Of a DNA stretch of 64,000 bases, positions 57,556-64,000 are shown in pieces. The notes below the pieces were generated by a model. The model was not told the origin of the DNA. It saw nothing but the letters and a program-made list of their open reading frames with translations, and did no database searches. Source of the stretch: Sphingomonas sp. NFR04. Lineage in GTDB: Bacteria > Pseudomonadota > Alphaproteobacteria > Sphingomonadales > Sphingomonadaceae. How positions within the stretch are numbered: the first letter of the stretch is position 1; each line of letters begins with the position of its first letter. Made by a program: the position numbers and the translations under genes. The stretch is from contig NZ_FORV01000001.1 of the NCBI RefSeq assembly GCF_900114095.1, forward strand, positions 1,178,001 through 1,242,000. The letters run 5' to 3'.

Positions 57556-57914
57556 CGCGCGAGCGCGCCGAGCAGCTCGAGCCGGCCGACCGGTTTCTTC
57601 ACCACGCCCGCGAACCCTGCAGCGCGGGCTTCGTCGTCGAGTTCGGCATGGCTCTGGCCGATCAGGATTGCCCGCCCCTTCCAGCCGCGCAGCGCCAGCT
57701 GGCGGAGCAGGTGGACGGCATCGCCGTCGGACAGATCGCGCGCGATCAGCAGCGTGCGGATCTGCTCGAGGGTCGCTTCCGCCATCGCCGCCGCGGCGGA
57801 GGCAAAGGCGCGCACGTCCATCCCGCAGCCCTGGAGCAGCAATTGCAGCGCGCGGCGCGAATCGTCCTGCGAATCGACCAGCAGCACGCGTTCGCGCACA
57901 CCTCGCGAGAGCAT
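57552..57914 (-). CDS. Degenerate single-domain receiver (FixT-like candidate)
   Basis: The 120-residue protein has the receiver fold pattern: [20 protein letters not shown] at strand 1, AILIGQSH at strand 4 and [13 protein letters not shown] with the conserved Lys at strand 5. At the phospho-acceptor position, [12 protein letters not shown] aligns an Ala with FixJ Asp55, and the acidic pair is reduced to Asp-Ser, so phosphorylation looks impossible. The start at 57914 follows AAGGAGG by 8 bases; a second ATG lies 6 codons earlier. Directly upstream of fixL and coupled to it, it may inhibit or tune FixL as FixT does in Caulobacter. Confidence 0.82.
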   Translation of the reverse strand: MLSRGVRERVLLVDSQDDSRRALQLLLQGCGMDVRAFASAAAAMAEATLEQIRTLLIARDLSDGDAVHLLRQLALRGWKGRAILIGQSHAELDDEARAAGFAGVVKKPVGRLELLGALAR

Positions 57915-58048
57915 GGGCACGCCCTCCTTCATGCGCGCACCCCGCGCGGCGGAAGGAGGAGAGAAAGGCAGACGCTAGAACGCATGGGGCCAAAATATGC
58001 GGCCCGCATCTGCAGCGTCATGCGGATAGCTACGTATTGGCGCTCGGC

Positions 58049-58693
58049 TCAGCGCGAATAGCGCTCCTCGGCCCAGGGGTCGCCGCGCAGGTGATAGCCG
58101 TTCACTTCCCAGAAGCCCGGCCGGTCCCGCCCGATCACCTCGATCCGCGAGATCCACTTGGCGCTCTTCCAGAAATAGAGGTGCGGCACCACCAGCCGTG
58201 CTGGGCCGCCATGGTCGCGGTGGAGCGGCTTGCCCTCCCAGCGATGCGCGATCAGCGCGTCGGGCGCGGCGAAGTCGGCGAGCAGCAGGTTGGTGGTATA
58301 GCCGTCATAGCCGTGGAGCATCACCGCCGCGGCTTCCTCGCGCGGCTCGACCATTTCGAGCAGCCGCGCGGTGGCGACGCCCGCCCAGCGATTGTCGTAG
58401 CGCGACCAGCTGGTGACGCAGTGGATGTCGCTCGTCCGCTCGTCGGTGGCGAGTGCCTCGAAGGCCGGCCAGTCGAGCGTCAGCGGCCGGGCGACCATGC
58501 CGTCGATCGTCAGCCGCCAGCGCTCGGGCCGCACCTCGGGCTGGCGGCCGAGATCGAGCACCGGCCAGTTGGTGACGAGGTGCTGGCCCGGCGGCAGCCG
58601 CTCGGTGTCGGGGCGCGCGGTGCGGCCGGTGAGGAACTTGCCCGCCTCCGCCCAGGCGCGCTTGGAGCGGGTGAGCTTGCTGTCCTCGTCCAT
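58049..58693 (-). CDS. Molybdopterin-dependent oxidoreductase (sulfite-oxidase fold, cytoplasmic)
   Basis: The 214-residue protein has the oxidoreductase molybdopterin-binding domain with Mo-ligand Cys92 in DIHCVTSWSRYDN and the downstream RLVVPHLYFWKSAKWIS segment. It resembles YedY/MsrP and plant-like sulfite oxidases but lacks any Tat signal, so it should stay in the cytoplasm. No membrane haem partner (YedZ/MsrQ) is adjacent. Substrate unknown. It is the third gene in line after the DUF4126 and flavoprotein genes, 15 bases downstream of the latter. Confidence 0.88.
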   Translation of the reverse strand: MDEDSKLTRSKRAWAEAGKFLTGRTARPDTERLPPGQHLVTNWPVLDLGRQPEVRPERWRLTIDGMVARPLTLDWPAFEALATDERTSDIHCVTSWSRYDNRWAGVATARLLEMVEPREEAAAVMLHGYDGYTTNLLLADFAAPDALIAHRWEGKPLHRDHGGPARLVVPHLYFWKSAKWISRIEVIGRDRPGFWEVNGYHLRGDPWAEERYSR

Positions 58694-58708
58694 TATGCGC
58701 TTCCCCTG

Positions 58709-60085
58709 TCAGGCCGGCTTCCGCTCACCGGCGATGGTAGGCAATAGCTCGGAGACGGTCGGGTGGATATGCACCGCGTGCGCCAGGTCCGTGGCCGTGC
58801 CCTGCTTCACCATCAGGTCGAGCACGCCGTGGATCGCCTCGTCGCCGCTGGTGCCGAGGATCGCGCCGCCGAGGATTCTGCCGGTATCGGCGTCGCTCAC
58901 CAGCTTCATGAAGCCGAGCGATTCGTCCTTCTCCACCGCGCGGCCGACGCGCGTCATCGGACGCTTGCCGACCTCGATGCGGTGCCCGGCCTTCTTGGCC
59001 TCGGCCTCGCCCATGCCGACGCGGCCGAGCGGCGGATCAATGTAGAGCGCATAGGCGGGGATGCGGTCGGTCACCTTGCGGTCCGCGCCATCGAGCAGAT
59101 TGTCGGCGACGATCTCAAAGTCGTTATAGGCCGTGTGGGTGAAGGCACCGCGGCCATTGCAGTCGCCCATCGCCCAGATATGCGCGACATTGGTACGCAG
59201 CCGATCGTCGACCTGCACATAGCCGCGCGCGTCGGTTGCCACCCCCGCAGCCTCCAACCCGAGATCGTCGGTATTTGGAACCCGCCCGACCGCCAGCAGC
59301 ACATGGCTGCCGAGCACCTCGGGGCTGCCCTCATGGCAGTCGACGCCGACCAGCACGTCCTCGCCCTGCGCGGCGAAGCGGATGCACTCGGCGCCGGTGC
59401 GCACGGCTATGCCCTCCGCTTCCAGGATGTCGCGCACCGCGTCGGAGATTTCGGGATCCTCGCGGCCGATCAGCTTGGGCCCCTTCTCGACGATCGTAAC
59501 CTCGGCGCCGAAGCGGCGGAACATCTGGCCGAACTCCAGCCCGATATAGCTGCCGCCGACCACCACCAGGTGCCGCGGCACCGCGTCGAGCTTGAGGATC
59601 GTGCTGTTGGTGAGGAGCGGCACGTCGTCGACGCCCGGCATGTCCGGCACCAGCGCGCGGCCGCCGACGTTGAGGAAGATGCGGTCCGCCTCCAGCACCT
59701 CGTCGCCGACGCGGACCCGGTGCGGCGATTCGAACCGCGCCTCGCCGAAGAGCAGCGTGCAATGCGCCATCCCGTCGATCCAGCTTTGCAGCGAGGCCCG
59801 CGAATCTGCCGAAATCTTGTCCGCCCGCCCCCGCACCTTGGCGAAGTCGATGCCGACCTCGCCGCCGATCGTCACGCCGAAATCGGCCGCCCGCCGCGCC
59901 ATGTGCGCGGCATAGGCGCTGGCGACCAGCGTCTTGGTCGGCTTGCAGCCGGTATTGACGCAGGTGCCCCCGAGCAAATGCCGCTCGATCAAAGCCACCG
60001 ACATGCCGGCGTCGCTCAACCGCCCGGCCAGCGGCGTCCCCGCCTGTCCGGCGCCGATCACGATCGCATCGAATTTCCGGCTCAT
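58709..60085 (-). CDS. FAD-dependent pyridine nucleotide-disulfide oxidoreductase (mercuric-reductase-like)
   Basis: The 458-residue protein is a class I flavoprotein disulfide reductase: FAD motif IVIGAGQAGTPLAGRL, redox pair Cys42/Cys47 in GGTCVNTGCKPTK, NAD motif LVVVGGSYIGLEFGQM, the second FAD contact IWAMGDCNGRGAFTHTAYND and the C-terminal HIHPTVSELLPTIAG with the base His and Glu. It lacks the extra N-terminal MerA domain and C-terminal Cys pair of true mercuric reductase, so its substrate is open. Its ATG overlaps the DUF4126 stop. Confidence 0.9.
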   Translation of the reverse strand: MSRKFDAIVIGAGQAGTPLAGRLSDAGMSVALIERHLLGGTCVNTGCKPTKTLVASAYAAHMARRAADFGVTIGGEVGIDFAKVRGRADKISADSRASLQSWIDGMAHCTLLFGEARFESPHRVRVGDEVLEADRIFLNVGGRALVPDMPGVDDVPLLTNSTILKLDAVPRHLVVVGGSYIGLEFGQMFRRFGAEVTIVEKGPKLIGREDPEISDAVRDILEAEGIAVRTGAECIRFAAQGEDVLVGVDCHEGSPEVLGSHVLLAVGRVPNTDDLGLEAAGVATDARGYVQVDDRLRTNVAHIWAMGDCNGRGAFTHTAYNDFEIVADNLLDGADRKVTDRIPAYALYIDPPLGRVGMGEAEAKKAGHRIEVGKRPMTRVGRAVEKDESLGFMKLVSDADTGRILGGAILGTSGDEAIHGVLDLMVKQGTATDLAHAVHIHPTVSELLPTIAGERKPA

Positions 60086-60543
60086 AGCGATGCCGCCACG
60101 AACGCGGCGACGCCGATTGCCGCAAGATCCTCGACCAGCGCGGCAGGCAGATCGGTGCCGAACGCGCGGCACAGCCCCATCCGCGCCGCATAGCCGCCGA
60201 AGGTGCCGATCACCGCACCCACGACGCCGGCAGCCAGGCACAAGGGCAATGAACTCGCCGCGAGCCCGATCGCCGCGCCGCACAGCGCACCGGAGATCGT
60301 CCGTCCGATGAACCCCGGCGGCGACTTGCGGCTGGGCGTGGTCGGCAGCTTGTCCGCGACATATTCGCCGATCGCCAGCAGCGTGAAGATCCACGGCGTC
60401 CCCCACCAGCCCATCCAGCCGAGCCAGGTGCCGCCGAGCGGCAGCCAGCCGGCATAGGCCGCCCAGGAAATCGCCATCGGCGCAGTCATGGTGCGCATGC
60501 CGGCGACGATGCCGATCAGCAGCGCGAGGACGAGGGGCGGCAT
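60082..60543 (-). CDS. DUF4126 family membrane protein
   Basis: The 153-residue protein has four hydrophobic segments (PPLVLALLIGIVAGMRTMTA; PWIFTLLAIGEYVADKL; GALCGAAIGLAASSLPLCLA; VAAFVAASL near the end) and the DUF4126 motif GMRTMTAPMAISW. Function unknown. The start at 60543 follows GGGAG by 8 bases; an ATG five codons earlier is the alternative. It is the first gene of a coupled set with the flavoprotein and Mo-enzyme genes, and divergent from adhC. Confidence 0.8.
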   Translation of the reverse strand: MPPLVLALLIGIVAGMRTMTAPMAISWAAYAGWLPLGGTWLGWMGWWGTPWIFTLLAIGEYVADKLPTTPSRKSPPGFIGRTISGALCGAAIGLAASSLPLCLAAGVVGAVIGTFGGYAARMGLCRAFGTDLPAALVEDLAAIGVAAFVAASL

Positions 60544-60707
60544 CAGCAGGTCTCCCATAGGCAGCACCCACCCAGCGCCTTTCTGCGCGCCTGCGCAACT
60601 GCACTTGGGTATGGTCCCGCCGCCAACGAAACGAAGCGCTACGGGTTGCAAGCCGCCACCGATTGAAGGATCAGGCGGCCCAACCAAGCCCTACAGGAGA
60701 ACCGGCC

Positions 60708-61820
60708 ATGAAGACCCGCGCCGCCGTCGCTTTCGAAGCGAAACAGCCGCTGGAGATCGTCGAACTCGATCTGGAAGGCCCCAAGCCCGGCGAAGTGCTG
60801 GTCGAGATCATGGCCACCGGCCTGTGCCACACCGATGCCTACACGCTGGACGGCCTGGATTCGGAAGGCCTGTTCCCCTCCGTGCTCGGCCATGAAGGCG
60901 CCGGCATCGTCCGCGAGGTGGGCGCCGGCGTGACCAGCGTGAAGCCCGGCGATCACGTCATCCCGCTCTACACGCCGGAGTGCCGCCAGTGTAAGTCGTG
61001 CCTGTCGGGCAAGACTAACCTGTGCACCGCGATCCGCGCCACCCAAGGCAAGGGCTTGATGCCGGACGGCACCACCCGGTTCAGCTACAAGGGCCAGCCG
61101 ATCTTCCATTACATGGGCTGCTCGACCTTCTCGAACTTCACCGTGCTGCCCGAGATCGCGGTGGCGAAGATCCGCGAGGACGCGCCGTTCCAGACCAGCT
61201 GCTATATCGGCTGCGGCGTCACCACCGGCGTCGGCGCGGTGGTCAACACCGCCAAGGTGCAGGTGGGCGAGACCGTGGTGGTGTTCGGCCTGGGCGGCAT
61301 CGGCCTCAACGTGATCCAGGGTGCCCGGCTGGCGGGCGCCGGCCAGATCATCGGCATCGACGTCAACCCGGACCGCGAGGCATGGGGCCGCAAGTTCGGG
61401 ATGACCCACTTCCTCAACACCAAGGGCATGTCGCGCGAACAGATCGTCGCCAAGGTGGTCGAGCTGACCGATGGCGGCGCCGACTATAGCTTCGATGCCA
61501 CCGGCAACACCGAGGTGATGCGCACCGCGCTCGAATGCTGCCATCGCGGCTGGGGCGAATCGATCATCATCGGCGTGGCCGAGGCGGGCAAGGAGATCGC
61601 CACGCGCCCGTTCCAGCTGGTCACCGGCCGAGTCTGGAAGGGCACCGCGTTCGGCGGCGCCAAGGGCCGGACCGACGTGCCGAAGATCGTCGACTGGTAC
61701 ATGAACGGCAAGATCGCGATCGACCCGATGATCACCCACGTCCTGACGCTGGACGAGATCAACAAGGGCTTCGAGCTGATGCATGCGGGCGAGAGCATCC
61801 GCAGCGTCGTCGTCTACTGA
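60708..61820 (+). CDS. frmA: S-(hydroxymethyl)glutathione dehydrogenase (class III ADH)
   Basis: The 370-residue zinc enzyme oxidises the formaldehyde-glutathione adduct to S-formylglutathione with NAD. Catalytic zinc ligands are in [26 protein letters not shown] and the Cys in [12 protein letters not shown]; the structural zinc cysteines are in [17 protein letters not shown]. The cofactor motif [10 protein letters not shown] and the class III features [14 protein letters not shown] agree. GGAGAACCGGCC precedes the ATG at 60708. First gene of a formaldehyde operon with a VOC protein, purU and fghA. Confidence 0.96.
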   Translation: MKTRAAVAFEAKQPLEIVELDLEGPKPGEVLVEIMATGLCHTDAYTLDGLDSEGLFPSVLGHEGAGIVREVGAGVTSVKPGDHVIPLYTPECRQCKSCLSGKTNLCTAIRATQGKGLMPDGTTRFSYKGQPIFHYMGCSTFSNFTVLPEIAVAKIREDAPFQTSCYIGCGVTTGVGAVVNTAKVQVGETVVVFGLGGIGLNVIQGARLAGAGQIIGIDVNPDREAWGRKFGMTHFLNTKGMSREQIVAKVVELTDGGADYSFDATGNTEVMRTALECCHRGWGESIIIGVAEAGKEIATRPFQLVTGRVWKGTAFGGAKGRTDVPKIVDWYMNGKIAIDPMITHVLTLDEINKGFELMHAGESIRSVVVY

Positions 61821-61840
61821 GAGGCAAGCAGGAGGCTTCC

Positions 61841-62242
61841 ATGTTCAACCACATCATGGTCGGATCGAACGATCTCGATCGCTCCAGGGCGTTCTACGAC
61901 GCGGTGCTCGCGACGCTGGGCTTCTCCGGCGAACCGCTGGTCAACGTCGCCGCCAGCGGCCACACGCGCCTGTTCTACCGCCATAATGGCAACAGCTTCT
62001 GCGTGAGCGAGCCGATCAACGACGAGCCGGCAACCCATGCCAATGGCGGCACGATCGGGTTCAAGTGCGACTCTCCCGAGCAGGTGAAGCGGTTCCACGA
62101 TGTCGCGGTGGCGCATGGCGGCACCTCGATCGAAGGCCCTCCGGGGCCGCGGGACGGCGGCGCGCTCGGGCCGGTACATCTGAGCTACGTTCGCGATCCC
62201 GACGGCAACAAGCTTTGCGCGCTCTACCGGCCGACGGCCTGA
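61841..62242 (+). CDS. VOC family protein (glyoxalase/bleomycin-resistance fold)
   Basis: The 133-residue protein has the vicinal-oxygen-chelate fold: the opening FNHIMVGSNDLDRSRAFYDA and the end LSYVRDPDGNKLCALYRP, with His and Glu-like metal positions only partly conserved (His4; Arg/Asp late). GGAGGCTTCC precedes the ATG. It lies 20 bases after the dehydrogenase gene and 9 before purU, in a formaldehyde operon. It could help form or process glutathione adducts, but no activity can be assigned. Confidence 0.85.
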   Translation: MFNHIMVGSNDLDRSRAFYDAVLATLGFSGEPLVNVAASGHTRLFYRHNGNSFCVSEPINDEPATHANGGTIGFKCDSPEQVKRFHDVAVAHGGTSIEGPPGPRDGGALGPVHLSYVRDPDGNKLCALYRPTA

Positions 62243-62251
62243 CCTTCGACC

Positions 62252-63106
62252 ATGACCGGCTGGATCCTCACCCTCACCTGCGCCGATCGCGTCGGCATCG
62301 TCGCGGGGGTGAGCGGCTTCCTGGCGGAGCGGGACGGGTTCACCCTCGACAGCCAGCAATATGCCGATCTGGAGACGGGACGTTTCTTCCTGCGCCTCGT
62401 CTTCCAGCCGGGCGGCCCGCGCTTCCCCGATGCCGAGGCGCTGCCGGCCGAGTTCGCGCCGGTCGCAGCGCGGTTCGGGCTCGAATGGTCGCTCACGCCG
62501 CTGGGCACGCACCCGCGCATGGTGATCGCGGTATCGAAGGGCTCGCACTGCCTCGCCGACCTGCTCCACCGCCGCGCGAGCAACGCGCTGGCCGCGGAGA
62601 TCGTCGCGGTCGTCTCCAACCATGATGCGTTGCGCGGGCTGGCGGAATGGCACGGCGTGCCCTTCCACCACCTGCCGGTCAGCGATGCCAACCGCATCGA
62701 ACAGGAAGATGCGATCCTGTCGCTGATGGCAGCGACGCGCGCCGACTATCTGGTGCTCGCACGCTACATGCAGGTGCTGTCGCCCGCGCTCACCGGCGCG
62801 CTGGCCGGCCGCTGCATCAACATCCACCACAGCTTCCTCCCAGGCTTCAAGGGCGCCCAGCCCTATCACCGCGCCCATGCGCGCGGTGTGAAGCTGATCG
62901 GCGCGACCGCGCATTTCGTCACGTCGGATCTGGACGAAGGGCCGATCCTCGAACAGGCAGTGGAGCGGGTCGATCACCGCGCGACGGTGGACGACCTGAT
63001 CCGCATCGGCCGCGACATCGAAGCCCAGGTCCTCGCCCGCGCCGTGCACGCGGTGGGCGAGCACCGGGTATTTCTCAACCAGGGCAAGACGGTGGTGTTT
63101 CAATGA
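62252..63106 (+). CDS. purU: Formyltetrahydrofolate deformylase
   Basis: The 284-residue enzyme hydrolyses 10-formyl-THF to formate and THF. It has an N-terminal ACT domain (TGWILTLTCADRVGIVAGVS) and a C-terminal formyltransferase-like domain with NIHHSFLPGFKGAQPYHRAH and the catalytic His/Asp in GATAHFVTSDLDEGPILEQ. Length fits PurU. Inside an operon of glutathione-dependent formaldehyde enzymes it would produce formate from the folate branch. Its stop overlaps the fghA start as ATGA. Confidence 0.95.
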   Translation: MTGWILTLTCADRVGIVAGVSGFLAERDGFTLDSQQYADLETGRFFLRLVFQPGGPRFPDAEALPAEFAPVAARFGLEWSLTPLGTHPRMVIAVSKGSHCLADLLHRRASNALAAEIVAVVSNHDALRGLAEWHGVPFHHLPVSDANRIEQEDAILSLMAATRADYLVLARYMQVLSPALTGALAGRCINIHHSFLPGFKGAQPYHRAHARGVKLIGATAHFVTSDLDEGPILEQAVERVDHRATVDDLIRIGRDIEAQVLARAVHAVGEHRVFLNQGKTVVFQ

Positions 63107-63945
63107 GCCTAGAGACGGTTTCCACGAACAAGGCGTTCGGCGGGGTGCAGGGCGTGTACCGCCATGCCTCGGCCGCGACCGGCACGCCGATGACCTTCTC
63201 GGTCTATGTCCCGCCGCACGCGGAGGGGGCGACGCTGCCGGTGCTCTGGTATCTCTCGGGGCTCACCTGCACCCATGCCAATGTGACCGAGAAGGGCGAA
63301 TATCGCCGCGCCTGTGCCGAGGCGGGGGTGATCTTCGTCGCGCCCGACACGTCGCCGCGCGGCGAAGGCGTCGCCGACGTGCCGGACTATGATTTCGGCC
63401 AGGGCGCCGGCTTCTATGTCGATGCCACCCAGGCACCCTGGGCATCGCATTTCCACATGCGCAGCTATATCGAGGACGAGCTGCCCGCGCTGCTGGCAGC
63501 CGAGTTCCCGATGGCGGACATGGGCGCGCAAGGCATCACCGGCCATTCGATGGGCGGGCACGGGGCGCTGACCATCGGCTTGCGCAACCCGGAGCGCTTC
63601 CGCAGCGTCTCCGCCTTCGCGCCGATCGTCGCGCCTTCCCAGGTCGCCTGGGGGCAGAAGGCGCTGGGCGGCTATCTGGGCGACAATCCGGCGGCGTGGC
63701 GCACCCACGATGCCGTCGCGCTGATCGAGGACGGCGCCCGCCTGCCCGAGCTGCTCGTCGACCAGGGCGACGCCGACAGCTTCCTCGCCGACCAGCTGCG
63801 TCCGCAGCTGCTGGCGGAGGCCTGCGCCGCCGCCGGCTTGCCCCTCACGCTGCGGCTCCAGCCCGGCTATGACCACAGCTATTATTTCGTGTCGACCTTC
63901 CTCGCCGAGCATGTCGCCTGGCATGCGGCGCGCCTGAAAGCGTGA
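63103..63945 (+). CDS. fghA: S-formylglutathione hydrolase
   Basis: The 280-residue esterase-D-type hydrolase converts S-formylglutathione to formate and glutathione. It has the LWYLSGLTCTHANVTEKGEY oxyanion region, the nucleophile Ser in ITGHSMGGHGALT, Asp in LVDQGDADSFL and His in PGYDHSYYFVSTF. The start overlaps the purU stop. It completes the route from formaldehyde with the class III dehydrogenase at 60708. The last 55 bases of the window hold no gene, but GGGGGAG at the very end looks like a ribosome-binding site for the next one. Confidence 0.96.
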   Translation: MSLETVSTNKAFGGVQGVYRHASAATGTPMTFSVYVPPHAEGATLPVLWYLSGLTCTHANVTEKGEYRRACAEAGVIFVAPDTSPRGEGVADVPDYDFGQGAGFYVDATQAPWASHFHMRSYIEDELPALLAAEFPMADMGAQGITGHSMGGHGALTIGLRNPERFRSVSAFAPIVAPSQVAWGQKALGGYLGDNPAAWRTHDAVALIEDGARLPELLVDQGDADSFLADQLRPQLLAEACAAAGLPLTLRLQPGYDHSYYFVSTFLAEHVAWHAARLKA

Positions 63946-64000
63946 TATGAGACCAGCACACCGGCACGGCACGACGCTGCGCCGGCCCATTCGGGGGAGT

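Noticed and set aside
58709..60085. Mercury resistance locus
   Set aside because: The flavoprotein lacks the C-terminal Cys pair of MerA, and no merR, merT or merP gene is near.

Overview
The window reads as a chromosomal segment of a high-GC alphaproteobacterium of the family Sphingomonadaceae, most likely Sphingomonas. Supporting signs are the protein families (GapR/DUF2312, DUF1244, a short bL36, FixLJ, PrmA, globin-coupled-type chemoreceptors), dense gene packing with many 4-bp ATGA/GTGA stop-start overlaps, and many hairpin-forming repeats between genes. I see no prophage, no intact insertion sequence and no CRISPR array. About 62 protein genes and one tRNA gene (Thr, GGT anticodon) are supported.

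Layout. 0-6.5 kb: prmA, an SDR, a DUF2490 protein, a TetR/RidA divergent pair with three operator-like palindromes, and two tandem soluble chemoreceptors whose signalling halves are almost identical. 6.7-9.3 kb: sdhCDA without sdhB. 9.5-20.6 kb: housekeeping genes (ruvC, yebC, gapR, pyk, ccmAB, phhB, Xaa-Pro aminopeptidase, a TonB-type protein) separated by repeats and one MITE-like element. 21-33 kb: a sugar region with a Tat-exported alpha-L-fucosidase and esterase, an IclR regulator, a four-gene L-fucose oxidation operon, then lutABC for L-lactate oxidation. 33-39.5 kb: a TetR-controlled RND efflux operon. 40-48 kb: an FAH-family hydrolase, a GreB-like factor, an aldo/keto reductase, thrC, an rRNA-type methyltransferase and a large MHYT-PAS-GGDEF-EAL protein. 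48-55 kb: HAD hydrolase, rpmJ, a DUF4136/M14/GNAT operon, a subtilisin-like lipoprotein, an AT-richer TylF-type methyltransferase and small unknowns. 55-58 kb: an oxygen-sensing fixLJ operon led by a pseudo-receiver gene. 58-64 kb: a molybdopterin oxidoreductase, a flavoprotein disulfide reductase, and a glutathione-dependent formaldehyde operon (adhC, VOC protein, purU, fghA).

How the genes may work together. The fucose operon encodes the non-phosphorylative route expected to yield pyruvate plus L-lactate, and lutABC 1 kb away would convert that lactate to pyruvate. The final hydrolase of the route is not in the operon, but a good FAH-family candidate lies at 40.1 kb. The fix operon pairs a FixL that keeps the haem ligand with an upstream receiver-like protein that has lost its phospho-acceptor, resembling the FixT inhibitor arrangement in Caulobacter. 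Four families of hairpin repeats sit at gene ends; one copy appears to supply both the C-terminus of a DUF559 protein and the ribosome-binding site of ruvC.
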